Origin: Phytopseudomonas daroniae | GTDB taxonomy: Bacteria; Pseudomonadota; Gammaproteobacteria; Pseudomonadales; Pseudomonadaceae | Reading direction: 5' to 3' | Length of the DNA: 64,000 bases | Assembly (NCBI RefSeq): GCF_004327285.1 | Contig: NZ_QJUI01000012.1 | Location: 62,001-126,000, forward strand | Part shown: piece by piece, positions 47,067-56,581 of the stretch | Position numbering within the stretch: the stretch's first letter is position 1 | How the letters are laid out: each line of letters starts with the position of its first letter | Notes under the pieces: generated by a model | The model's input: the letters and a program-made list of their open reading frames with translations, nothing else | Told to the model about the DNA's origin: nothing | The model's database searches: none | Position numbers and translations under genes: made by a program

Positions 47067-48389
47067 TCAGCTCACCGGCTGCAGCTCGGCGCCGTAAAAG
47101 CGGAACTGCCGCCGCCCACCACGCTTGGCCGCGTACATGGCGGTATCGGCGGCGCGCAGCACCTCTTCGGTGGTCTTGCCATCGGCTGGCACGCAAGCGA
47201 TGCCGATGCTCACCCCCAGGCTGAACGACCGACCCTGAGTGCCCTGCTCGCTGGATACCTGCTCGATCAGTTTTTCCGCCACGGACGCGGCATCCTCCGG
47301 GCTACTCAGGCTGTCGAGGATCACCGTGAATTCGTCGCCACCTATCCGCGCCAGACGGTCGTACGGCCTGAGGCAGGCCTTGAGCTGCACGCTGACCCAA
47401 CGCAACGCCTCATCGCCCATCTCATGGCCCAAGGTGTCGTTGATGTATTTGAAGCCATCCAGATCGAGATAAAGCAAGGCAGCTTTCTGGCCTGTGCGCT
47501 CGTTACGCGAGATCGAAGCTTGCAGCTCCTGGAGGAAGCCCCGTCGATTGAGCAGCCCGGTCAACGCATCGGTGATCGCCAGCGACTCGAGCTGACGATG
47601 CAGGCCGCGAACCACCGACATGTCCAGCGCCAGCAGAATCATCGCGTTCTGGTCATCCGGCAAGGGCGAGCAGGACAACGCCACGGGTACGCCATGGCCA
47701 TCCCGGGTGCGCAGGTTGGCGTCGTGCAGGCGTAGATCCTCTCTGCGTTGCCAATGCTGGTAGAAGGTCGACGTCTGCCAGCATTCCTCGCACGGGGTGT
47801 CGACCCAGACCAACAACTCGCTACCCGCGAGTTCATCGCTTGCGCAGCCGAGCATCCGGGTGATCGCCGGATTGGCAAAACGGATGCGACCATCCTCCCC
47901 CACCACCATGATGCCTTCGGCGGTGTTTTCCACAATCGAAGCGTTGAAAGCGCGCTCGCGCTCCAGTTGCAGGCTCAGACGCAACAGGCCTCTGCGATAC
48001 TGTTCATGCTCGAGCAGCGCCCGCACCTTGTGCAGCAGGATCGCCGGCTGCACCGGCTTGGAAATGAAATCCACCGCACCCGCGCCGTAGCCCTGGCTCA
48101 GAACATCATCGGTCTGAATCATCCCGGAGATGAAGATGATGGGCGTGAACCGCATGCGCGGGTCATCGCGCATGCGTCGCGCCACCTCGAAACCGTCCAT
48201 ACGGGGCATCTGCACATCGAGCAGCACCAGACCCACATTCCCTTGTGCCAGGAATTCGAGCGCCTTGGCGCCGGAGTCGACACAGTGCACCGGCCGGTCG
48301 ATCACCTCCAGCAGCTCCTGCATACCCTCGAGATTGTCCCAGAGGTCATCGACGACGAGGATTTCCAGCGTCTCATCCTGATCCAGCAC
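47067..48389 (-). CDS. Response regulator with REC-PAS-GGDEF (diguanylate cyclase)
   Basis: About 440 residues if it starts at the GTG at 48389, which has GGAGG eight bases upstream; ATGs at 48404 and 48410 are alternatives. A receiver domain comes first, with the phospho-accepting Asp in LVLLDVQMPRMDG, then a PAS domain (NIVENTAEGIMVVGED-like, here ASIVENTAEGIMVVGEDG), then a GGDEF domain with an intact RIGGDEFTVIL signature. It should make cyclic di-GMP when phosphorylated. A partner kinase is not in the window. Confidence 0.93.
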   Translation of the reverse strand: MLDQDETLEILVVDDLWDNLEGMQELLEVIDRPVHCVDSGAKALEFLAQGNVGLVLLDVQMPRMDGFEVARRMRDDPRMRFTPIIFISGMIQTDDVLSQGYGAGAVDFISKPVQPAILLHKVRALLEHEQYRRGLLRLSLQLERERAFNASIVENTAEGIMVVGEDGRIRFANPAITRMLGCASDELAGSELLVWVDTPCEECWQTSTFYQHWQRREDLRLHDANLRTRDGHGVPVALSCSPLPDDQNAMILLALDMSVVRGLHRQLESLAITDALTGLLNRRGFLQELQASISRNERTGQKAALLYLDLDGFKYINDTLGHEMGDEALRWVSVQLKACLRPYDRLARIGGDEFTVILDSLSSPEDAASVAEKLIEQVSSEQGTQGRSFSLGVSIGIACVPADGKTTEEVLRAADTAMYAAKRGGRRQFRFYGAELQPVS

Positions 48390-48541
48390 CACACCTACCT
48401 CCATGCCCATGACTGCGATCCAACGTGGTTGTCAACGCCTGACAGGCGTCGAAAGCGATCCTATGGGTTCGACCATTGCTTCACACAGTCTAGCCATGCT
48501 CTGCTGCATAGCCACGCGCTGGAAGCACAATCGCAGGCATG

Positions 48542-48564
48542 AAAAACCCCGCCTGAGCGGGGTT
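48542..48564 (-). terminator. Terminator of the OmpA lipoprotein gene
   Basis: On the minus strand AACCCCGC, loop TCAG, GCGGGGTTTTT, 20 bp after the stop: a classical intrinsic terminator. Confidence 0.9.
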
Positions 48565-48583
48565 CCGGATACACCGGCAATCC

Positions 48584-49240
48584 TTACAGCGGACGCAGGT
48601 TGATCTCTACGCGACGGTTCTGTGCACGGCCAGCTTCGTTGGCATTGCTGGCAATCGGCTGATTCGGGCCAGCGCCGTAGGCAGAGATACGCGACGATGC
48701 GACGCCATTGGCCGCCAGATAGGAGGCAACGCTCTGGGCACGACGATTGGACAGGTTCTGATTCAGATCGGCCGAACCGGTGCTGTCGGTATGGCCGACG
48801 ATGCTCACACCGTTCTTGTCGAACTCCTTGAAGGTCAGCACCAGGGAGTTCAGTGTCGGATAGAAGCTGCTGGAAATGTCCGCCGAGTTGCTGGCGAAGG
48901 TGATATTGCCCGGCATGATCAGGGTCAGGTCGTTGCCATTGCGCTGCACCTGAACACCCGTGCCCTGCAGTTGCTGACGCAGCTTGGCTTCCTGGGTATC
49001 GACATAGTAACCATAGCCGCCACCCGCGGCGCCGCCTACGGCTGCACCGATCAAGGCACCTTTGGTGCGATCCTTCTTGCTCGAGGTAGCCGCGCCTATC
49101 GCTGCGCCGGCCAGGGCGCCAACACCACCGTAAACCCCGGCCTTGCCGGCCTGACTCTCGCCGGTATAGGGGTTGGCCGTACAACCGGACAGAACGGCCA
49201 ATACAGCGATCGCGGCCATCAGAGAGCGGCACTTATTCAT
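48584..49240 (-). CDS. YiaD-like OmpA lipoprotein with glycine zipper (paralogue)
   Basis: The 218-residue protein has a signal peptide ending LSGC, then a glycine-zipper segment (GGVGALAGAAIGAAT and GAAVGGAAGGGYGYY), and an OmpA domain with IVGHTDSTGSADLNQ and [15 protein letters not shown]. It shares its plan and long identical segments with the gene at 31414-32106. It is a single-gene unit with its own terminator. Confidence 0.92.
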   Translation of the reverse strand: MNKCRSLMAAIAVLAVLSGCTANPYTGESQAGKAGVYGGVGALAGAAIGAATSSKKDRTKGALIGAAVGGAAGGGYGYYVDTQEAKLRQQLQGTGVQVQRNGNDLTLIMPGNITFASNSADISSSFYPTLNSLVLTFKEFDKNGVSIVGHTDSTGSADLNQNLSNRRAQSVASYLAANGVASSRISAYGAGPNQPIASNANEAGRAQNRRVEINLRPL

Positions 49241-49361
49241 GAATGATTCCCTTGTGTTGTGTAATGACAGGATTTATCCGCGGCTTCGAGCCAGCAAACA
49301 GGGCCAAGTTCCCGGCCAAGCCTAACAACCGCAAAGAAGAAAATCTGTAAGCACTTGTTTT

Positions 49362-50006
49362 TCAAGCTCTCACGAATGGATTTTCGCGCATTTCATCACC
49401 TAATAGCGTATCCGCACCATGGCCGGTCACCACAGTGGCGTCTTCATCCAGGCGGTACAGTCGCTGCTTGATGGAACGCTCGATGGTGGCATAGTCGCCG
49501 CCCCACAGATCGGTACGCCCGATACCTCGCCGGAACAGCGTATCGCCGGCAATCAGCAGTTTCGCCTCGGGGAACCAGAAACTCATCGAGCCTGGCGTAT
49601 GTCCTGGAGTGTGCAGCGCCACCCCACAACCGCAGGCGAGCGCCTCATCATCGGCCAACCACTGATCCGGAGCCGGAACAGGCGTATAAGGCACGCCGAA
49701 CATCTGGCACTGCATCTCCAGGTTGTCCCAGAGAAACTGGTCGTCTTTGTGCAAGTGCAGCGTCGCCCCGGTTTTCTCCTTCATCTGCCCGGACGCGAGA
49801 AAGTGATCGAGGTGAGCATGAGTGTGAATGATGCTCACCACTTTCAGGCCCAATACCTCCAGACGCGCCATGATCAACTCCGGATTGCCACCCGGATCGA
49901 CCACGATGGCCTTACCGGTCAATGGATCGCCGATGATGGTGCAGTTGCACTGCAAGGGGCCGACGGGGAAGGTTTCGCGGATCAGAGTGGGCTGTGAGGG
50001 TGGCAT
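49362..50006 (-). CDS. MBL-fold metallo-hydrolase (glyoxalase II-like)
   Basis: The 214-residue protein carries the binuclear zinc motif HTHAHLDH, a second ligand in HTPGHTPGSMSFW, and the third in IAGDTLFRRGIGRTD, as in YcbL-type small hydrolases related to glyoxalase II. The substrate may be a thioester of glutathione. The catalytic residues are complete. It is upstream of nothing obvious and is separated by 90 bp from the MalT-like regulator. Confidence 0.93.
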   Translation of the reverse strand: MPPSQPTLIRETFPVGPLQCNCTIIGDPLTGKAIVVDPGGNPELIMARLEVLGLKVVSIIHTHAHLDHFLASGQMKEKTGATLHLHKDDQFLWDNLEMQCQMFGVPYTPVPAPDQWLADDEALACGCGVALHTPGHTPGSMSFWFPEAKLLIAGDTLFRRGIGRTDLWGGDYATIERSIKQRLYRLDEDATVVTGHGADTLLGDEMRENPFVRA

Positions 50007-50096
50007 AGGTGTTCCTGTAAAGCTGATGGCAGACCGGGCACAGATTCTAGCCGCAAAGATGCTGACGACGGAGCGTCACGCTTCTACCAGGCGCAA

Positions 50097-52808
50097 TCAT
50101 AGGCTCAACAGCCCCAGCACCTGGGCGCGTGCCACTGCCTCGGTGCGGCGCTGCACGTTCAGCTTGCCGTTGATATGACGCGCGTGGGTTTTCACCGTAT
50201 GCAGGGAGATGAACAGGCGCTCGCTGATCTGCTGATTGGAACAGCCTTGGGCGATCAGCTGCAGCACCGCCAACTCTCGCGTACTTAGCCCTTCGTTGCT
50301 GGCCCCAGGGAACACCAGCGCGGCGGGCAAGTGTTCGAGCAGTGACAGGCACAACGGACAGCTCGGGTACTCGCGTAAGCGTTCGCCCAGCCATTGTGGC
50401 TCCTGCTGCAGCAGTTCGCGAAACGGCAGTAGCGCACCGCCCGCCAGGGCTTGCACACAGCCACGCAGGACTGCGCGAGCTTCCTGTTCGCGGCCGGCGC
50501 GCCGCAGCAGCAGGATCATCCGTACTCGCGCCGTCGTCCCCGGCAGGCTGTCGAAACCTGTTTTCGTCAGTTCTGAAAAAAGCTGCTCGGCATCCTCGGG
50601 ATGGCCTTGGGCATCTGCCAACATGCCCTGTAACAAGGCGATATACAGGTGCAACTGAGGCTGAAATTCCGGCGCTGCCGCGGCCTGTTCTCCACGATAG
50701 GTTTCTGCCAGGCGTTGCAACCAGACCGCCGCCAGCTCGCTCTGCCCTTGAAGCAGCCAGAGTTCGCATTTGCTCAGGGTGATGATCGCCAGGTGATAAA
50801 CCGCCGGCACGTCCCATATATGCATCAACCGCTCGGCTTCAGCCAGCTCGGCGAACGCCTCGGCGAAACGGCCTTCGCGGCCTTCGAGCGCAGCCAGGCA
50901 GCAATGCCCGAGCAGCAGGCTGAGATCACGACACGCCCGAGCCTCGGTGATGCCGGCTCGCAAATGCTCACGAGCAAGGTGCGGCTGCAGCCGCAAGGTC
51001 AGCAGATACCCGCGATACAACTGCAAGCGGGCTCTGGCGACATAGGCAGTGCCTGGCAAATCGCTCAGCCGCTCCAGGCCGATCTCGACCTCGCCAAGCG
51101 CCCGCGACACTTCACTGCGGGCCTGCAGGCTGCGTGCACGATCGTAATGCACCAAAGCTTCGAACAGCGGATTGCCGGCTCGTTGCGCCAGTTCCAGTGC
51201 GTTGCGATTGATCGCACGGGCCTGCCAGATATCGTTCTGGGTAATGGCCAGATTACCGAGGGCTGACAGGCACAACAGCCGTTGGCCATAGCGCTCCTGC
51301 GGCAGATCCTGCAACGCCGCCTCACAGTATCCCAGTGCTGTCTCACGATCACCACGACCGCGGGCGATCACCCCGCTCAGCGCCAGCCATTGCGCCATCA
51401 GGTTACGCTGCTGTTCGGCGTTCGGCGCAGGCAGGAAGCGGCACAACTGCCCAAGCAAGTCCTCGGCAGCATCCAACTGGCAGGCCAGCACCAGCGCCCA
51501 GCCATACAGCACGATCAGACGTGGCGTGCTGACCAGCAGGCAGTCCGGCAGGTTGCTCTTCCAGCGTAGCAAGGTGGCGAAACTCTGTTCGCCGAGCAAC
51601 TGCTCCTCGGACAGGTTCTGAACCAACTGCGCGGCAACTCCCGGCTGCCCGGATCGCAGTGCGTGTTCCACCGCTTCGCCAATCAAACCCTGGGCAGCGA
51701 ACCAGTTGCTGGCACGTAAATGGCGAATCCTGGTCATCGCCGGATCCGACCGGGCACGCAATAGATCGGAAAACAGGTGGTGATAACGAAACCAGCGGCC
51801 CTGACTGTCGAGGGGTACGAGAAAGACTTGATAGGTCTGCAGATGGCGCAGGATGCCGGCACTGTCATGTGCATCGCGTAGCTCATCGCAGAGCTCGGCG
51901 CAGATGCGCTCCTGCCCTGCCGTTTCGTAGAGGAACGTCTGCACCGGCGGTGGCTGACGGCCTATCACCTCTTCGAGCAGATAATCGCGAATCAAACCCT
52001 GGGCGCCATGCAAGCGCGCCTGTCCACGAGCCTTGTCGCCGCCCTCCTCAGCCGCCAGCAACCACAGGCGCAGCCCAGCCACCCAGCCTTCGCTGCGCTG
52101 GCGCAACTCTGCCAGTTCGACGGCGGGCAGACTGACACCCTGCTCGCGCAGCAGGGTCTCGACCTCGTGCTCGTCGAGGCGCAGATCCTGCTCCTGCAGC
52201 TCCAGCAATTGCCGTGACAGACGCAGGCGAGCCAGATGCCATTCGGGGCGCTGCCGGCTGGTCACCAGGATCACCAAACCAGCCGGCAGATGGTTGAGCA
52301 GAAACTGCAAGCAACCGTCCAGTACCGCCCCCTGAGCCAGGTGGTAATCATCGAGTACCACGAGCAGTGGTTTGCTGGTGTCGAGACGCTCGGCCAGCTC
52401 ATCGAGCAGACCGTCAAGCCAGGTCTCGAAAGCGAACGGTTGATGCCGCTGACGCAGTTTGAGCACGCTAGCCGCCTCGCCCGCCAAACCGGGATAGCAG
52501 GACTGCAGCCCGGCCAACAGACGTTCGAGAAATCGACCTGGATCGCTATCACGACTGGCCAAGCCCAGCCACAGGCTTTGCCAGTTCGCAGGCAACAGCT
52601 CGCAGAACTCGATGGCCAGCGAACTCTTGCCAAACCCTGCCGGTGCATCAACCAACAGCAGGCGCCCACCCAATCCTTGCCGCAGCCGCTCGCACAAGCG
52701 TGGCCGCGATATATAGCCCAGAGGCAAGGGCGGCCGAAAGAAATGCCCGCCACCCTCGACGGGTACGACGAAGGGGGCAGAACGCAGCGAAGGGGACAGA
52801 TCGTTCAT
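50097..52808 (-). CDS. MalT-like large LuxR-family transcriptional activator (LAL)
   Basis: The 903-residue regulator has an N-terminal STAND ATPase with Walker A VDAPAGFGKSSLA (about residue 55) and Walker B LLVVLDDYHLA, a long helical TPR-like sensor region in the middle, and a C-terminal LuxR helix-turn-helix, STRELAVLQLIAQGCSNQQI followed by SERLFISLHTVKTHARHING. These proteins oligomerise on ATP and inducer and activate a nearby operon. Here the likely targets are the DUF1329/DUF1302/acyl-CoA ligase genes upstream, all on the same strand. Confidence 0.93.
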   Translation of the reverse strand: MNDLSPSLRSAPFVVPVEGGGHFFRPPLPLGYISRPRLCERLRQGLGGRLLLVDAPAGFGKSSLAIEFCELLPANWQSLWLGLASRDSDPGRFLERLLAGLQSCYPGLAGEAASVLKLRQRHQPFAFETWLDGLLDELAERLDTSKPLLVVLDDYHLAQGAVLDGCLQFLLNHLPAGLVILVTSRQRPEWHLARLRLSRQLLELQEQDLRLDEHEVETLLREQGVSLPAVELAELRQRSEGWVAGLRLWLLAAEEGGDKARGQARLHGAQGLIRDYLLEEVIGRQPPPVQTFLYETAGQERICAELCDELRDAHDSAGILRHLQTYQVFLVPLDSQGRWFRYHHLFSDLLRARSDPAMTRIRHLRASNWFAAQGLIGEAVEHALRSGQPGVAAQLVQNLSEEQLLGEQSFATLLRWKSNLPDCLLVSTPRLIVLYGWALVLACQLDAAEDLLGQLCRFLPAPNAEQQRNLMAQWLALSGVIARGRGDRETALGYCEAALQDLPQERYGQRLLCLSALGNLAITQNDIWQARAINRNALELAQRAGNPLFEALVHYDRARSLQARSEVSRALGEVEIGLERLSDLPGTAYVARARLQLYRGYLLTLRLQPHLAREHLRAGITEARACRDLSLLLGHCCLAALEGREGRFAEAFAELAEAERLMHIWDVPAVYHLAIITLSKCELWLLQGQSELAAVWLQRLAETYRGEQAAAAPEFQPQLHLYIALLQGMLADAQGHPEDAEQLFSELTKTGFDSLPGTTARVRMILLLRRAGREQEARAVLRGCVQALAGGALLPFRELLQQEPQWLGERLREYPSCPLCLSLLEHLPAALVFPGASNEGLSTRELAVLQLIAQGCSNQQISERLFISLHTVKTHARHINGKLNVQRRTEAVARAQVLGLLSL

Positions 52809-53000
52809 TGCCAGGATCTTATAGGGCGCGGCGAATTGGGCAGATAAGCCTGGAGCCTAGTCCGTAACCTGACGCTTTAGAAGCCTTTATAAATGCACTG
52901 GATGATTCAGGATGCGTCCGGCTTACATAACCCAGGCCTGGCCCGCCGGATGGGCTCGGCAGGCACCGTGAACATGCCAGAACATCTCCAACGGACAAGA

Positions 53001-53026
53001 AAAAACCGACCCTGAGGCCGGCTTTT
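53001..53026 (-). terminator. Terminator after the DUF1302-DUF1329 operon
   Basis: On the minus strand GCCGGCC, loop TCAG, GGTCGGT, then TTTTT, with one G-T pair, 17 bp after the DUF1329 stop. It separates the operon from the regulator gene. Confidence 0.75.
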
Positions 53027-53042
53027 CTGTCACTCGTTTCGA

Positions 53043-54410
53043 TCAACGAACGCCGGACTGGCGCAGGGCTGCCGGGGTGTAATCGCTTTCCTTGGCCGGA
53101 TAATCGAACTCGTAGGCACGCTTCTCTTCGTTCTTCAGGCCCAGGGCCAGGTAACGCCCGGAGAGCAGATCGTGGATCGACTCAACGCTGTACCACGGTA
53201 CCTGCTTGTCGTAGTAGTACAGAGCATGGGACTCGGCCACGCGCCACAGGGTACCGCGACCGTCATAGTGGTCGATGGCAGCGGCCTGCCAGGTATCCTC
53301 GTCGATATAGAAATCGCGCTTGGCATAGATGTGACGCTCGCCCTGCTTGAGGGTGGCCGTCACGTGCCAGACGCGGTGCAGCTCATAACGCGTCAGATCA
53401 GGGTTCAAGTGCCCGGCCTTGACGATGTCGGCGTACTTCAGCTTCGGCGAGTCGAGACGGTAGCTGTTGTAAGGAATGTAGATTTCCTTCTTGCCCAGCA
53501 ACTGCCAGTCATAGCGATCCGGCGAGCCGTTGTACATGTCCAGGTTGTCCGAGGTACGCAGGCCGTCGGCCGCAGTACCCGGACCGTCATAGGACACCTG
53601 TGGCGCACGGCGCACGCGGCGCTGACCGGCGTTGTAGAGCCACGCCATACGCGGCTCCTTCACCTGATCGAGCGTCTCGTGCACCAGCAGTACGTTACCG
53701 GCCAGGCGCGAAGGCGCCGTCACCCGCTGCTTGAAGTAGAACAGGATATTGCTTGGTTTGCTGGTATCGACACCTGGCATCATCGAGCGGAAAGCGAACT
53801 CCTCCTGCAGGCTGACCGGGCTGAACGATCCATTGGCCTGTGGCGTTACCTGCACAACGTTGCGGCGCACGCTGCCGCCCCGATAACGGGTGATGTGGTT
53901 CCAGATCGCTTCCAGACCATCCTTCGGAATCGGGAACGGGTTGGCCAGTTCGAAGTTCTCCAGACCGGTACCGCCCGGCAACAACTTGGTGTTGACCGCA
54001 TTGTTCCTGGTCGCGGCGATGATGTTGTCCGGAACGGTAGCCGTCCGATGGGTCGGGAACACCGGCATCCGGTAGGTTTCCGGATAGCGCTTGAACATCG
54101 CGTACTGGCCCGGCGTGAGCTTGTCTTTGTACTGCTCGACGTTCTGCGCAGTGATGGTGAACAGTGGTTTCTCGTTGGGGAACGGGTCAGCCAGGAAACC
54201 ACCGCCGTCGACGGCAGCAGCATTGACCGGCAGCCCACCGGTCCAGGCCGGAATGCTGCCATCGGCGTTACCGGCTTTTTCCGCGCCGAGCGGCGTCAGC
54301 GTGTCACCCAGCTTGGCTGCCTCGTCAGGAGACACCGCCGCCATCACGCCACAGGCCAGCAGCGACAAAGTCAGAGCGCCGGTCTGCAACAGTCTTTTTG
54401 TTGTTTTCAT
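53043..54410 (-). CDS. DUF1329 secreted protein
   Basis: The 455-residue protein has a signal peptide (QTGALTLSLLACGVMA) and is predicted periplasmic or bound to the outer membrane. Conserved segments include TPLGAEKAGNADGSIPAWTG and KQGERHIYAKRDFYIDEDTW. DUF1329 proteins have a LolA/LolB-like fold and are nearly always next to a DUF1302 outer-membrane protein, as here (28 bp apart). They are linked to handling hydrophobic substrates such as fatty acids, sterols and alkyl compounds. The exact role is not settled. Confidence 0.9.
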   Translation of the reverse strand: MKTTKRLLQTGALTLSLLACGVMAAVSPDEAAKLGDTLTPLGAEKAGNADGSIPAWTGGLPVNAAAVDGGGFLADPFPNEKPLFTITAQNVEQYKDKLTPGQYAMFKRYPETYRMPVFPTHRTATVPDNIIAATRNNAVNTKLLPGGTGLENFELANPFPIPKDGLEAIWNHITRYRGGSVRRNVVQVTPQANGSFSPVSLQEEFAFRSMMPGVDTSKPSNILFYFKQRVTAPSRLAGNVLLVHETLDQVKEPRMAWLYNAGQRRVRRAPQVSYDGPGTAADGLRTSDNLDMYNGSPDRYDWQLLGKKEIYIPYNSYRLDSPKLKYADIVKAGHLNPDLTRYELHRVWHVTATLKQGERHIYAKRDFYIDEDTWQAAAIDHYDGRGTLWRVAESHALYYYDKQVPWYSVESIHDLLSGRYLALGLKNEEKRAYEFDYPAKESDYTPAALRQSGVR

Positions 54411-54438
54411 AAATGCGTTTTCCTATGAATACGGGCGC

Positions 54439-56355
54439 TTAGAAGTTCATGCCGAAGCTGAGTGCGACAAAGTCACGGTCTTTCTGCACGTTGTATTTGC
54501 CACCAAAGAAGTTGGTATAGGCCAAACTGGCGGTATACGTGTTCTGATACTCAGCATCCAATCCCAAACTGACGGCCTTACGGCCTTCCTCGAAGTTGGA
54601 GCCTGGGCCTGGGGAATAACCTTTCACATCATGAGACCAAGCCACGTTCGGCTTGAGGTTTACCCCAGCGAATGCATCGTTGTAATCCCAAATTGCACGC
54701 ATGCGGTAACCCCACGAATCCGTGGTGGTATAGCCATCATTCTCGCAATAGCGGCTGAGGTTTCGCGCATCCCCACCAGCACCAATAGTGCTGGCATTCA
54801 GCGACTGGCATCGCCCGCCAGCCAGAGGGCCCGGGCCGAACACAGGATCACGCCCGTAACGGATATCAGAGACACTCTCAAGCCCACCAACGTGAGTCCA
54901 ACCGACCTCCCCGACTAAAGTCATGCGGGCCGCGCCCATGACTTGGTCAAAAAAGTGGGTGAACGTAGTTTGCAGCTGCGTTATTTCTTTGCGCCGATAC
55001 CCGTGGCTGTCTTCACCTGCAGTCGCCTGAATTGGTGAAACGCTAGGGTCAATCAGCGTCAAGCCACCATACAGGATGTCGGTCGAGTTAATTTGTACTG
55101 GCGCGTTGGGGCGATAGCTGATTTCACCACTCCAGGCAGTTCCAGTGGGCAATGTGGTGGAGAAGCTCAGACCGTAAAGGCGAATATCTTCAGGATACTC
55201 AATAAAGTAATTGCTATTACCCGCCACCACGGACGAGGCGAAGCCCGTTAGCAAGGTTGAAATACAGGTAGGATCTCCGCCACAGGCTGAAACTGCAGCG
55301 TTGAAGGCAGGCGATCCGGGAGCTGTAAGGGTAGGAATCGCGCCGATAACTGCAGAACTGGTAGCGCCACCGCTGAATATTGGTGCTCGGCTGTGATAGT
55401 TCATGAAGTATGCGCCGAACTCAGTATCTAGCTCCTGTGCGTACCAACGCAAAGCCAGGCCAAACTGCCCACTGTCGCGAGCATCCCGATCAGCACTCCG
55501 AGGTACAATCACCCCCTCTGAAGTCGTGTTGTAAGCGAACGGCCCTGCTGCTGCGGCGAAGGGAGCTAACGCCGGGTTTAGTACAGCGAGATTACCGTCA
55601 CAACCATCGGCATATACATCCGGCTGAGAGAAGAACGTGCCGCAGTTATCGACGACCGTCTGATCCCACTCCAACTGATAGAAAAACTCGGCAGAAAGAT
55701 TATCGGTCAGGCTTTGCGATACGTAGAACATATTGACCGGGATCAGCCCTTCTTTGACCTCGGCACCGGGACGACGGAACGCGGCAACGTCTACTGGGTT
55801 AATCGCATTGATGCTGTTTTGGATGAAAGTACTTTCGCCCCAGCTAACGACCTGCTTGCCTAAACGTACGGTACCTGGCTGATCCGCGATGCTGTAATTA
55901 TGATAAACAAACGCATCCAGCAACTCGGCACCTGAAGATTTGGCACCCTCCTTGCGATTGGAGTCACTAATAGCTTTGAACTCGCGACTCTCGTCTTTGA
56001 GCTCAAAGTCGTACCAATATTTTCCACGTACAAAAACGCCAGTATCCCCATACTTGAGTTCGAGATCATGGATACCTTTAAAGATCTTCGAGAACGTTTC
56101 ACCGCGTTTGAAGTTCAACCGACCATCATCAGTGGTTTGCGAAAGCCCGTAGCCTCCGTTGTTGATACCGATGAGATTTCTGTCAGCCTTGGAAGTCGAC
56201 CAACTGGCCCCCACCGACAACGACGAATCGAATTGCCCTTCGATCTCCCCGATATTGAAATTGACGGCGAATGCCGGGCTGGCAAGAGTTGATGCGAGGC
56301 TGACGGCCAGCGGCAGTTTTGCCAGACGCCAGAACGGCCTTGTTGTGATGGTCAT
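54439..56355 (-). CDS. DUF1302 outer-membrane protein (probable beta-barrel)
   Basis: From the ATG at 56355, behind GGAG, the protein has 638 residues with a signal peptide ending STLASPAFA. Alternating polar and hydrophobic strands run to a C-terminal aromatic (FVALSFGMNF), which fits an outer-membrane barrel. The base composition is visibly less GC-rich than that of the flanking genes, and its codon choice is less biased. It pairs with DUF1329 downstream. It probably moves a hydrophobic compound across or out of the outer membrane. Confidence 0.87.
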   Translation of the reverse strand: MTITTRPFWRLAKLPLAVSLASTLASPAFAVNFNIGEIEGQFDSSLSVGASWSTSKADRNLIGINNGGYGLSQTTDDGRLNFKRGETFSKIFKGIHDLELKYGDTGVFVRGKYWYDFELKDESREFKAISDSNRKEGAKSSGAELLDAFVYHNYSIADQPGTVRLGKQVVSWGESTFIQNSINAINPVDVAAFRRPGAEVKEGLIPVNMFYVSQSLTDNLSAEFFYQLEWDQTVVDNCGTFFSQPDVYADGCDGNLAVLNPALAPFAAAAGPFAYNTTSEGVIVPRSADRDARDSGQFGLALRWYAQELDTEFGAYFMNYHSRAPIFSGGATSSAVIGAIPTLTAPGSPAFNAAVSACGGDPTCISTLLTGFASSVVAGNSNYFIEYPEDIRLYGLSFSTTLPTGTAWSGEISYRPNAPVQINSTDILYGGLTLIDPSVSPIQATAGEDSHGYRRKEITQLQTTFTHFFDQVMGAARMTLVGEVGWTHVGGLESVSDIRYGRDPVFGPGPLAGGRCQSLNASTIGAGGDARNLSRYCENDGYTTTDSWGYRMRAIWDYNDAFAGVNLKPNVAWSHDVKGYSPGPGSNFEEGRKAVSLGLDAEYQNTYTASLAYTNFFGGKYNVQKDRDFVALSFGMNF

Positions 56356-56581
56356 CGACGCTACTCCATTTGTTTTTGTTATGGCTGATTGACTATAGCC
56401 AGCGAGCCTTGCCAGTGGATCACTCGAAAGAGTGATTTGCAGTGCCCGAGACACTCTGGCTCGCTGGTTTCGACGGATCAGTCCCATCCGTGACAAGCCA
56501 AGAATGGCCTGAACCCAGCAATTAGCAAGCCAAACGCTTGTTTGACTGATCAGTCACATTTTCGGCGTTGAAATTCGTGCC

